64,000 nucleotides of DNA from contig NC_088349.1 of assembly GCF_036884655.1 (NCBI RefSeq), positions 44,956,001-45,020,000 on the forward strand, in the 5' to 3' direction. Source of the stretch: Musa acuminata AAA Group (lineage: Eukaryota > Streptophyta > Magnoliopsida > Zingiberales > Musaceae). The notes below the pieces were generated by a model that ran no database searches, had not been told where the DNA came from, and saw only the letters and a program-made list of their open reading frames with translations. The translations under genes and the position numbers were made by a program. Shown here piece after piece: positions 25,225 through 35,725 of this stretch (positions within the stretch are counted from its first letter, which is position 1; each line of letters starts with the position of its first letter).

Positions 25225-26720
25225 TGTTGGGAAATCATAGGGGGGGGCGACATCATATGCGCAGCGGAAGAACAAGAAAACAAAATCCCCGATTCCCAAA
25301 AAGATGTTCATCGTCGTGCGAAGATTGGTGCGCAAAATCCGCAAAAACACAAAACTGCGTATAGAGATTGTGTTACCTAGGGAGATCGTATATCCCTGTT
25401 TCCTTGCAGATCCTTAGGAGAGGGTGAAGGAGGTCAAGCGTCCTCCTCTCTAGCGGTGATCCACACAGCAGGGTTACGACGACGCTCCTCAAAACTCCAG
25501 GCCTACTCTGAGGTGGAGAGGGAGAGGAGAATAGGAAGGGCAAGCAAAGACTCTAGCCTATGAGGCTGTGAATCCCTCCTATTTATAGAGATCCCGTGTC
25601 AAAACCCTAATGGGTCCTTTCCCTAGTGGGTATTGGATCTGCATCCAATAAGACAAGGGCTCCGTCGGATATCTCATATCCGAACCTCTACTCATCGCAA
25701 TGCCTACCATATGTGTGTGACCCTCTAGGCCCAATATCGAGCTGGCCGTGAGTCATACCTGTCAGAACTCCTTCTAACTAAGTGAATTATTATCTCTGTA
25801 ATAATTCACTCGACTCATCGACTACGGAAGTACTAGGCCACTACGCCGTAGTCCCCAGACGATACAGGGGAATCCAATCCATTGGACCTGTCTGTCCTCA
25901 GTTACCATGTACCTATAGTCCCTCATCCATCTAATATCCCAGAGACCGTATATCGAGCATGGTGCTGTCAGACCCATACGGTTTCTACTCGAGTCTCGCT
26001 CTAATCGGATTCTCCCGGAGAACTCTTTCTCTCTCAACCCGAATGACCCTGGCCAGGGATTTGTCTGAGCAAGAACACATGGGATATTCCTCTCATGATA
26101 CCGAGAGTGGATGATCCTCTATCGACACTCAATAGCCCTCGTAAGGTCGACTACCACTCCCAATGACCAGCTGTACTAGATCTGGGAACAGCCAAACCTA
26201 TAAGTCTGGTATCAAAGAGTGGAGCACTCATACAGGACATCCTTGGTGTCTCAAGTCTAAGAACCAGATACACCACTAGGACTACGGAATCGTTGTCTGA
26301 CAATAAGGCATCATCAACCATCCAGCATTCCGTAAGCGGATCAATCAGTGAACTCATTCTCCAATGAGCACCTGTACTGTATCCCTAGTGTCCCTACACG
26401 AGCAGCTATGAGACCAGCTGCATCCATCATATGGACGGGTATACAGCACACCAGTCTATCCGGTTATCACGATGTCCCTCTCGAGTAACCTATGACCGGG
26501 ATTATTTAGGATATGTGTTTAAAGGTGAATCGATCTCATTATCGCGATCTCATCACGGTCCGATTCCCATTGCACAAATCCAAGGACATCACAATACATA
26601 TGCATTTATGCAATAGTTATAAAGTGATATACGCCAAAATATAATAAGCAAAAAGATTCTGTATCAAGTCACACGTGCCATCACTCACGTGATTGGCTTG
26701 CTGGGCACTTATGACTAGCA
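25225..26720 (-). repeat. 5' LTR of intact Angela-like element
   Basis: It is 1496 bp and differs from the 3' LTR at about eight places by eye, including one A-run indel. It contains a conserved TATA box. It is directly followed on the right by a partial second copy of its own U3 portion. Confidence 0.95.
25580..25587 (-). promoter_or_regulatory. Probable TATA box driving the intact element
   Basis: TATTTATA on the + strand is TATAAATA on the minus strand. It sits in the 5' LTR at the position conserved across the family, about 1.1 kb from the LTR start. Confidence 0.6.
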
Positions 26721-27372
26721 GCAAGAACACATGGGATATTCCTCTCATGATACCGAGAGTGGATGATCCTCTATCGACACTCAATAGCCCTCGTAAGGTC
26801 GACTACCACTCTCAATGACCAGCTGTACTAGATCTGGGAACAGCCAAACCTATAAGTCTGGTATCAAAGAGTGGAGCACTCATACAGGACATCCTTGGTG
26901 TCTCAAGTCTAAGAACCAGATACACCACTAGGACTACGGAATTGTTGTCTGACAATAAGGCATCATCAACCATCCAGCATTCCGTAAGCGGATCAATCAG
27001 TGAACTCATTCTCCAATGAGCACCTGTACTGTATCCCTAGTGTCCCTACACGAGCAGCTATGAGACCAGCTGCATCCATCATATGGACGGGTATACAGCA
27101 CACCAGTCTATCCGGTTATCACGATGTCCCTCTCGAGTAACCTATGACCGGGATTATTTAGGATATGTGTTTAAAGGTGAATCGATCTCATTATCGTGAT
27201 CTCATCACGATCCGATTCCCATTGTACAAATCCAAGGACATCACAATATATATGCATTTATGCAATAGTTATAAAGTGATATACGCCAAAATATAATAAG
27301 CAAAAAGATTCTGTATCAAGTCACACGTGCCATCACTCACGTGATTGGCTTGCTGGGCACTTATGACTAGCA
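26721..27372 (-). repeat. Extra 652-bp partial LTR at 5' end of intact element
   Basis: It repeats 26069-26720, the first 652 bp of the LTR in the element's direction, in direct orientation. I see about six substitutions between the two copies. At those sites the 3' LTR agrees with the full 5' LTR, so the outer copy is the odd one. The GAAAC target-site duplication lies outside it. It lacks the TATA region. Confidence 0.9.
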
Positions 27373-27377
27373 GAAAC

Positions 27378-28129
27378 CATATGGGTCTGACAGCACCATG
27401 CTTGATATACGGTCTCTGGGATATTAGATGGATGCGGGACTATAGGTACACGGTAACTGAGGATAGACATGTCTAATGGATTGGATTCCCCTGTATCATA
27501 TGGGGACTACGGCGTAGTGGCCTAGTACGTCCATAGTCAATGAGTTAAGTGAATTATTATAGAGATAATAATTCACTGAGTTAGAAGGAGTTCTGACAGG
27601 TATGACTCACGACCAGCTCAATATTGGGCCTAGAGGGTCACACACATATGGTAGGCATTGCGATGAGTAGAGGTTCAGATATGAGATATCCGACGGAGCC
27701 CTTGTCTTATTGGATACAGATCCAATACCCACTAGGGGAGGACCCATTAGGGTTTGACAGGGGACCTCTATAAATAGGAGGGATTCAGAGTCTCATAGGC
27801 TAGAGCCTTTGCTTGCCTCTCCTATTCTCCTCCCCCTCTCCACCTCAGAGCAGGCCTGGAGATTTGAGGAGCGTCGTCGCAACCCTACTGTGTGGATCAT
27901 TGCTAGAGAGGAGGATGCTTGACCTCCTTTACTCTCTCCTAAAGATCTGCAATGAAACAAGGATATATGATCTCCCTAGGTAACACAATCTACTCTATAC
28001 GCAGTTTTAAGTTTCACGGATTTTACGCACCAATCTTCGCACGACGACGAACATCTCTTTGGGAATCGAGGATTTTGTTTTCTTGTTCTTCCGCTATGCA
28101 TATGATGTCGCCCCCAAAATTTCCCAACA
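27378..28129 (+). repeat. 3' LTR of plus-strand Angela-like element, right segment
   Basis: It resumes with CATATGGGTCTGACAGCACC, exactly where 17898 stopped once the duplicated GAAAC is removed. It ends CCCAACA. Both parts together give about 1494 bp, the family LTR length. Confidence 0.95.
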
Positions 28130-28134
28130 AGTAC

Positions 28135-28932
28135 CACCGAGACTGAGCGGTAGTACCACCCAGTGTCAGGTATCAGGCGATAGTACCACCCAGTATTGGT
28201 GGTGGTACCGCCAGGACCTTAGAAATCCAGGATTAGACACTTTTTGGCTCCATTTTTGAAGCTACTGGGGCGTATAAAAACCTCACCCTTTTTGTATGAA
28301 AGGGCACAAAACCTATTGGCTTAATCTTGAATTCTTGGATCTTAAACTGTTATAAAAGTTAGAGTTCTCCTTCTTCATCTCTTAGCCTTGTAACTATCCA
28401 AGAAGAGTGAGACTTATAAGGGTTCATCTCCTAAACCCGGGAACAGGCGAAAGTGCTATAAAGAGGTGTTCGGTCTTCACCTATTGAAGGAAGCCCTTTA
28501 GTGGACATCGGTAACCTCGTCGGAGGAGGAATCCGAAAGTGGATGTAGGTCATATTGACTGAACTATTCTAAAACTCGGTTTACATTTACTTTGAGCAAC
28601 TTTCTTTTATAGCAAACTACCTCTCCTCCTTACTGTGCTTTAACTACATTTACATACGCTTTCAAGTAAACACCTTCTGAGATCAGCTTTAATCATACGA
28701 AGACTTTACGAAACCGACACTTTTCATTTGTGTAATTTATATTATTGCAAATCACCTTAGTCTTCTCTTGCACTTTCACGAAAGCTTTCAAGTTTAAATT
28801 CTTTTCGAAATAGATTGAATCAAAACCATTCTTGTTGGAATCAGTTTTAATTGAAACAAGTGTTTTAAAATAACAAAAGTTTTCTGCTGCACTAATTCAC
28901 CGCCCCTCTTAGTGCCGCTCTTGATCCTAACA
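28135..28932 (+). repeat. 5' LTR of Sirevirus-like element, right segment
   Basis: It continues the LTR after the nested insertion and matches 32295-33114. It includes palindromic GGTAC motifs, a CCTATTGGCTTAATCTTGAA block and the terminal TCCTAACA. Both segments total about 1.48 kb. Confidence 0.85.
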
Positions 28933-28934
28933 AT

Positions 28935-28946
28935 TGGTATCAGAGC
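28935..28946 (+). other. Primer-binding site of Sirevirus-like element
   Basis: TGGTATCAGAGC follows the LTR by two bases, complementary to initiator methionine tRNA. Confidence 0.85.
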
Positions 28947-28979
28947 AAGGTTCACTCTCATTTGGTTTTAAACCCAAGA

Positions 28980-30500
28980 GAGATAGTATTTACCGACAAC
29001 CTAAAGGGTCATTCAATTACACGTCCGCCCATGTTTAATGGGACAGATTACATATATTGGAATATTAGACTAAGGATCTTCCTAATTTGAATGGGTTTTG
29101 AGCTTTGGAACATTGTCGAAAATGGTTTTCAAAAGTCTTCTCTTCCAATGAACAATTAGAACAAGTTGGAGAAGAAGACTTTGATTTTAAATGCCAAGGC
29201 TATGAATGCTTTGTTTTGTGCATTAGATACAAATGAGTTTAATCGAGTATCAATTTGTGAAACGACTTTTTACATTTGGCACACACTTAAAGTGACTCAT
29301 GAAGGCACTAGTAGAGTGAAGGAGTAAAAAATTAATCTTTTAGTGCATTCTTACGAGTTGTTTCGAATGAAACCGAGTGAGACCATTGGAAACATGTACA
29401 CCCGATTTATGGATGTCGTCAATGGTCTAAAAGGACTTGGTAAATGTTTCTTGGATTTTGAACTCATTAATAAGATTTTAAGATCCTTTCCAAAAAGTTG
29501 GGATCCTAAAGTAACGACCATTCAAGAGGCCAAAGATCTAAATAATTTTCATCTTGAAGAACTAATTGGGTCACTAATGACCTATGAAATGACATATAAA
29601 GCTCCTGAAGAGCTTGAGGACACCCTTCCAAAGAATAGAAATGACATAGCACTGAGAACACAAGAAGACCACTTGAAAGAAAACTCAAGTAATGAGGACT
29701 TTGATGATGACTTGACACTCTTAACAAAGAAGTTCAAAAGATTCATAAAAGAAATAAATTTAAAAATGATACTAAAAATAAATTTGAACCTAAAAAAGAA
29801 TAAGTGATATGTTGTGAATACAAGAAGTCAGGACACTTCAAGAGTGAATACCTCCAAGCAAAGAGGAGGCAACCAAAGAAGAAGGCACTCGAAGCTACAT
29901 GGGATGACTCAAGTGCTTCCGAAGAAGAGGAGCCAACCAACACTGAGCAAGTTGCTCACTATGAACTAATGACTATTGGAGATAAGGTAACAAGTTCATT
30001 AGACACAAATTTAACTTTCAATGAGCTTTCAAGTGCTTTTTATTAATTATTTGATGAATGTAGAATTTTTTAAAAGTATAATTCTTTAAAAAAGGAACAT
30101 GCTTCTCTTATTAGCAATTTTGATAGAGTCAAGTACATATATTTCACCCCAAAATAAATGTAATTTTTGTTACAAATTTGAACATATAGCTTATCATTGT
30201 CCATTTAAGAAGTGTAGTCTACACAAGTTGATTTGGGTTCCTAAAGGAACCGTAAAGAATTCTATGCAAAATGATAAATTAAACCGATCGATTTTTGAGG
30301 CACCCAAGGTCAAATGGGTACCTAAACATCATCATCTTTTGTAAAAACGTATGCCATCATAAGCTAGGAGCAAGAGATGATACTTTGATTTTGAATGCTC
30401 AAGACTTAACCAAAGATCCAAAATAACTCATAAAGCTCTCTAGCCAAAATAATAAAATGGGGATCATAAGAACTAAAATTGTTAGTTATAAAATAATACT
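28980..30500 (+). pseudogene. Gag and protease remnant of Sirevirus-like element
   Basis: The gag fragments read RPPMFNGTDYIYWNIRL near 29020, then KILRSFPKSWDPKVTTIQEAKD at 29343-29807. A damaged zinc knuckle follows (ECKK-type box at about 29808, first cysteine region altered), with AKRRQPKKKALEATWDDSS. A second cysteine-rich box and the WVPKGT/KVKWVPK boxes at 30160-30340 are typical of this group. A degraded protease trace lies at about 30365-30500. In-frame stops and shifts show it is inactive. The gag matches the minus-strand relic at 6047-8405. Confidence 0.8.
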
Positions 30501-31435
30501 TATAAGATCATGATGCAATAATTATTTAAAATCTCGTGTGATAAACACTTGATCTTGATCTCTTAAACTTGAAAATTCTTATGCACAAGTTCCCTTTCTA
30601 ACTTCTTTTGGATTTCTAAATTTCTAGGATACAATCCCTCATAATTTTTTTTTCAGATCGAATTCTATCTAACAAGATCATGAATGTGTTAAATTTTCGC
30701 TTTCGGACTTTTTTGATCACTCATTTTAATCATGTTCTTATAGTGTGCGCAATGAGCCATATGCATTTTTCCATACGAGTTTTTACAATATTTGCATACA
30801 AATGATGAATCATGAACTTATAGTATATATTTTTATGAGTTTTGACGAGTTGATATGAATCATCTGTATTTATGAGTTCTATATGAGGTTTAGATATTAA
30901 TCATTGTGATGAATCGTTGCGTCAATATGAATCATGCACGTGTGGTATGCATTTGTGTGTTGACATGAATCCACTCCCCTTATGTTACATTTTGATATGA
31001 ATATGAATGAGTAAATTTTGTGAGCAGTGTTCACTGCCTGTAGGCGGTGGCACCGCCCCGACTGGCGGTAGCACCGCCCAGCTGGAACCTATTGTAGGCG
31101 GTAGCACCGCCAGCAAACAAGTGTTGTAGGCAGTAGCACTGCCCAGCCAGTGGTGCCACCGCCTGCAACCTACCCCTTTATAAATCCAAGCTAGGGTCGG
31201 CGGTAGAATTGACCCCAACTCATTCTCCACTCCCCCAAATAGCTCCAAACCCCCTTTGAACACCATTCTCTCCCTCTAGCTGTCCAAAAAAAAAAATTCA
31301 TATTTCCTACTAGATCAAGGATCAATCTCCTACATCCTCTTGAAGATCACAACTAAGGTATTCTCTAAATAATATTGATTTCTCTTTTGTATTATCTACT
31401 CTTGCTCATTATCTATCTTCACATAGCAGTGTTTA
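30501..31435 (+). other. Non-coding interior with palindrome cluster
   Basis: No coding match was found. At 31035-31180 there is a dense run of GGCGGTAGCACCGCC-like near-palindromes followed by sequence that could be a promoter and leader for the next reading frame. The position after gag shows that integrase and reverse transcriptase have been deleted. Confidence 0.5.
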
Positions 31436-31864
31436 TGAGTTCTAGAAGATCCTCTAGAGACAAAGGGAAGAGGAGATTAGAAGAAAATTATGACCCTACT
31501 TTTCGATTCTAATCAACATGCCCTAAAATTTTTATCTATAGAATCTAGACATGTTCATAAGGGAAAATATATTGATTTAGACGAATTAAGTGATTTGGAA
31601 CCTATTCAATGGTTTACAAATCTAAACATTCTCTCAATTCTTCAAATAAGTGAACCTATCTACCATAGACTTGTTAGGCTATTTTACAATAATTTACATG
31701 TAGATGAAGAAGAAAGGGTATCTACCTATCTATTAGGACATCATATATCTATTACAGATAGATCAATTTGTGACATCATAGGAATCCTGGTAAAAAAAAA
31801 GGGTATTATTTTAGAAGACAATGGGATGATGAAACAGTTGGGACCACTTAAGTTGATACCTTAG
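31436..31864 (+). pseudogene. Env-like or accessory reading frame of Sirevirus-like element, frameshifted
   Basis: The frame opens MSSRRSSRDKGKRRLEE at 31436 and shifts near 31495. It continues to a stop at 31864 with SIESRHVHKGKYIDLDELS, YHRLVRLFYNNLHVDEEE and a GHHISITDRSICDIIGI stretch. An extra frame downstream of pol is known in Sireviruses (the env-like gene). I recognise this layout and the style of the residues but cannot name the domain. No signal peptide or membrane segment is visible. It could instead be a captured host-like frame. Confidence 0.4.
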
Positions 31865-32034
31865 GAATAATTTTTGGCAATCCTAACTTAACGATACTTC
31901 CAAAAAGTTATGAACATTTACTACATTTAAGCATCAAAATACTTCATCACATCCTAATAAGTATCATTCTCCTAAAGTAATATCATCATGATGAAGTAAG
32001 CCAAATGGAACTAGGTACCATGTATTGGATTATG

Positions 32035-33114
32035 AAGGGACTTAATTTGGGGGCAACTGGCCCTAAGTTATGTTGGTTTGGGTCGGATTCAAGGCCCAAT
32101 CATGACCCTAAATTCTCAACCGACGGTGGCACTGCTTGGGAGACTCGATCTCCCAGGAATTCTAGGTGGTGGTACCGCCCTTATCAGGCGTTGGCACCGC
32201 CGATAGTTATTGCTGCCATCGATGGTACCGCCCTTGTTTGGCGGTGGTATCACTAGAGCTCAGTCTCCGAGCTCTGTCAGGCGGTGGTACCACCTAGACT
32301 AAGTGGTAGTATCGCCCAGATTAAGCGGTAGTACCGCTCAGTGTCAGGTGTCAAGTGGTAGTACCGCCCAATAATGGCGGTGGTACCGCTAGGACCCCGG
32401 AAATCTAGGATTAGACACTTTTTGGCTTCATTTTTGAAGTCATTGGGGCCTATAAAAATCTCACCCTTATCTATATAAAAGGGCATGAAACCTATTGGCT
32501 TAATCTTGAATTCTTGAGTCTTAAAGTATTGTAAAAGTTAGAGTTCTCCTCCTTCATCTCTTAGCCTTGTAATTATCTAAGAAAGAGGAGTGAGACTTGT
32601 AAGGGTTTATCTCCTAAACTTGGGAAAAGGAAAAAGTGCCGTAAAGAGGTGTTCGGTCTTTACCTAGTGAAGGAAGGTCTTTAGTGGATGCTGGTGACCT
32701 CATCGAAGGAGGAATCCGAAAGAGGATGTAAGTCACATTGACCGAACCACTCTAAAACTCGATTTATATTTACTTTAAGCAACCTTTTTTTATAGCAAAC
32801 TACCTCTCCTCCTTATTTTGCTTTAACTATGTTTATATACGCTTTCAAGTAAATACCTTCCGAGATCGGCTTTAATCGTACGAAGACTTTATGAAATTGA
32901 TACTTTTTATTTATGCAATTTACATTACTGCAAATCACATTAGTTTCTCTTGTATTTTCACGAAAGCTTTCAAGTTTAAATTCTTTCTGAAATGGATTGA
33001 ATTGAAACTATTTTCATCAGAATTAGTTTTAATCGAAACAAGTTTTTTGAAATAACGAAAGTTTTTTGTTGCACTAATTCACCCTCTCTTTTAGTGCCGC
33101 TCTTGATCCTAACA
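32035..33114 (+). repeat. 3' LTR of Sirevirus-like element, 5'-truncated
   Basis: Similarity to the 5' LTR starts near GGGACTTAATTTGGGGGCAA, about 430 bp into the LTR, so the first part and the polypurine tract are lost. It holds seven or more GGCGGTGGTACCGCC-like units between 32120 and 32395 and ends CCTAACA. Confidence 0.85.
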
Positions 33115-33119
33115 TATTG

Positions 33120-33213
33120 ATCTCAACAAAACCTATCCGAAGGATACCTATTCTCTCCCTCAAATCAATTAACTGGTGGATGCCGTCACAAGCTTCTTAC
33201 TTTTATGGATGTA
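33120..33213 (+). pseudogene. Ty3 reverse transcriptase remnant, part 2
   Basis: It continues the frame cut at 9978: after removing the Sirevirus-like element and one TATTG copy, YVDYI joins DLNKTYPKDTYSLPQIN, then LVDA and, after a small frameshift, LLTFMD. This is the classic plant Ty3 order. It breaks off near 33213, where unrelated sequence in the opposite sense begins. Confidence 0.75.
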
Positions 33214-33600
33214 TTCTTGAACCTCCGCCTTCGTTGCGTCTAGCGCCTCCTTTGCCGATTGGGCCTCCATCTTCACTGTGTCTAGTGCCTCCTTTACTTC
33301 CATCTTCATCAAGTCTAGCTCCCAAGTAATTCACAACATCTCATCCTCCATCATCTGGTTGTTCCCTCGGACTTCCTTCAACTGCTTAGCGAAGCTAGCT
33401 AGGTGTCATTCTACATCTGCCAACTCTGTCACCAGAGCCTCCACCTTAGTGGCAGCAACATGGGACAATCCCTTCTTCAAATTCTTAACCTCAGCCTAGA
33501 GGTCATCAATCATTAAAGCACCGACGTCTCAGACTCGGTTGATGAAAGCCATCACATAGTGATGATGCTACAAACTAAGAACGAGTTAGCATCAGGGAAA
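33214..33600 (-). pseudogene. Coiled-coil coding remnant, probably transposon-derived
   Basis: Read on the minus strand, one frame contains YVMAFINRV, VEALVTELADVE, LASFAKQLKEVRGNN and KMEAQSAKEALDATKAEVQ, a long heptad-like stretch rich in E, K, A and L. It is broken by four stops, three of which are TGA or TAG where CGA, CAG or CAA would fit. Long coiled-coil proteins of this style accompany plant retroelements. I cannot assign a named family or function. Confidence 0.45.
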
Positions 33601-34409
33601 AGTTAAAGGAGCCCGGCATGAGATGACTCACCACCACTTCATTACTAAAGAATGTGTTAATCAAGACTTTTGAGGGAGAACAGTAGATCTGCTTTGCCAT
33701 CCTCGGGTATAGCGATCTGCGACAATATTGTTTCGTAGCCACACCCTCGCCTCATACCTTCTGCACACACTTGAGGCCCTCATAATGAGGCTTTAATGAA
33801 GTGTTGAGGGGCATCGGAAATATCACCCATTTGCAATGCCATGAATGGCAAGGATTTCCCTCTCCATAAGTCTCGTATCGATCATAGCCTCCCCGACCAC
33901 ATGTCGGCGCTGTTGGGGAGCCTCCCGGCTCTCGAGCTGAACTCTTAAATGTAGGACCTCAGTCGCTTATGGGTGCCATAGGAGAGGGTGGGACCCTCTA
34001 TGCGAGGGTCTTGTGTTTTTTCTTGGGTCGCTCGGCCCTATTGTCGGGACCCGATCGAGGTGGATCAACAGCTTTGCCCGGTCACCTTTGGGATCGTGCA
34101 TGGCTCCTTAACACCTAATGTCAAAAGAACTATTTCTCTTATGAATCAAGAGAATACCTTATGGGTAAAAATGCTAAGTATAAGGTGGTTCAATCTTGGT
34201 TTAAAGATCAACTTCGACTCACGTAATCAAATCAAATCACTAAGTTAGATCATACATCTACTTAGATCTGTGATAGATCTGCTAACATTTGGAAATCATA
34301 GATCTACTAATATCTGTAAAGAACTCTGGATTGACAATATACTAACTTCTTACTTGGCCTACATACATTAACACGACTGAAATTAGGAATTTTGACATTG
34401 AGGCTGATT
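33601..34409. other. Intergenic repeat-like DNA, no gene recognised
   Basis: The sequence is moderately GC-rich to about 34120, then AT-rich. The left part may extend the transposon fragment on the minus strand. A short + frame at 33988-34248 has no recognisable features and is not called. Confidence 0.35.
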
Positions 34410-35280
34410 TAATTGGGGATCAACATTGGATCGTACATGTCATTAATATACTTTTTCACCCTGAATCAGTGAGCTAGATTTTAGAATCCACACCTTTCTC
34501 TAGAGCCCAATGAGGATAAATAGATTTGGAACCTTTCCCTGGCCAGTTCTAAGAATGCCTATAACATGATTAGTAGATAAAACTTTTCTAAGGAGGAATC
34601 TTGGACGGGTTGGAAGGCAGTGTGGAAGTTAAATACCCCTAAATTTAAAATATTTCTTTGAAAATGGATATGGAGAAGGCTTCCCACCTATTATTCTTTG
34701 TCCAGTTTGTCACCTCCATAATGACTCTTTAAAATATGTCTTTTCTGAATGCTATTTTGCAATGGATTTTTTTTAAACAATCAGTTGTACTTAACTTGCT
34801 TTTTTTATTTTTTTAATACTTGGTGAGAAGGAGATTGATTGGCTTGTCAATTAAGGTGTCTTGTTGCTAAATCTTCAGAACAACTCCCATTTTCGTAACC
34901 ACTGTCAAGATTTTCTTATTTAGATTAAAGTTATGATTGTGAGGGGCATTCTGAGAGCTGTAGACTGGGGAGCAATTTGGATGTTCTGCTATAGACAGAA
35001 TTAAAGGATTAGTCCTTTAATGTGATGGGTCTTTTACTCGACATATATTATAAGGGATGAAAGAGGGAAAATTCTTTGATGCCAAGGAGGCTTTGGACTT
35101 TGTCACTAGATTTAGGACATTAGAACACTACCAGCAAGGGTTAATGCGATTTAGGACATTAGAACACTATTATAGTAGGAGATATCGATCAGTTTTTGCT
35201 GAAGCTCTTAATATTTTGTATTCGAGTTATTTAGATCCTATTTAATGGATCTTTCATGAAGTTTGGGACGATTTCCTAGA
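34410..35280 (+). pseudogene. L1-type LINE remnant, C-terminal zinc and RNase H-like region
   Basis: With many stops the + strand reads HWIVHVINILFHPESV, then SRNFSKEESWTGWKAVWKL, KFKIFL and RRLPT. A cysteine/histidine stretch (LCPVCH-like, then SLKYVFSECYF) follows at about 34690-34760. These are the hallmarks of the zinc-binding region after reverse transcriptase in plant L1-like LINE proteins. The following part (FDGSFTRHI-like at 35025, RSVFAEALNILY at 35190) resembles the RNase H-like tail. It is thoroughly decayed. Confidence 0.6.
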
Positions 35281-35326
35281 AAGGTCATTATTAAAATAAC
35301 AAAAGTACATAAAACAATTCTTTAAG

Positions 35327-35359
<33 letters not shown>

Positions 35360-35611
35360 TATATGAATCATTAAATTATATAAATTTAACCTTTTAAGGA
35401 CTAAAATCAGTAAAAAACTATTTAAAAAGCTAAAAGTAAAAATTGATGGTAATCTAAACATTTCAAATTTATTTTGAAGATTTTTAAATATTTAAAAATA
35501 TTAGAATTTTAATATTATTTTAAATATATAAATATTATTATTATTATTATTATTATAATATTGTTTTATGTTATGTTTAATAAAGGATTTTTTGGAAAAT
35601 TCGTCCTTTAT

Positions 35612-35673
<62 letters not shown>

Positions 35674-35725
35674 ACCGAAAGGCTCGAGTATTTTGATCCG
35701 CTCCATTCGGGGAAGAGAAAGAGTC
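35281..35725 (+). promoter_or_regulatory. Upstream region of RING gene with microsatellites
   Basis: It holds (TA)n runs at about 35326-35355 and 35615-35671 and a (TTA)n run at 35535-35556. The second TA run ends about 55 bases before the start codon, so the core promoter or 5' UTR of the gene includes a length-variable microsatellite. No single TATA box can be chosen. Confidence 0.45.

Larger units (their letters stand above)
17899..27372 (-). mobile_element. Young, structurally intact Angela-like copia element, minus strand
   Basis: It is inserted in the 3' LTR of its own older relative, with a perfect GAAAC duplication (17894-17898 and 27373-27377). It has two near-identical LTRs (17899-19395 and 25225-26720), a primer site, a long leader, an uninterrupted polyprotein, a polypurine tract and TG...CA ends. 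I count about eight differences between the LTRs over roughly 1.5 kb, implying recent insertion. The 5' end is unusual: a further 652-bp partial LTR (26721-27372) lies between the full 5' LTR and the target-site duplication. Everything needed for transposition appears present, but activity is not shown by sequence. Confidence 0.95.

Noticed and set aside
24445..25364. Several overlapping open frames of 120-270 codons on both strands
   Set aside because: They lie in the GC-rich leader of the Angela-like element. Open frames on both strands, low-complexity Ala/Arg/Gly/Pro translation and lack of motifs point to base composition, not genes.
35561..35725. N-terminal extension of the RING protein (about 55 residues)
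   Set aside because: It would be mostly alternating Tyr/Ile from a TA microsatellite; the ATG at 35726 places the RING at the N terminus, as expected.
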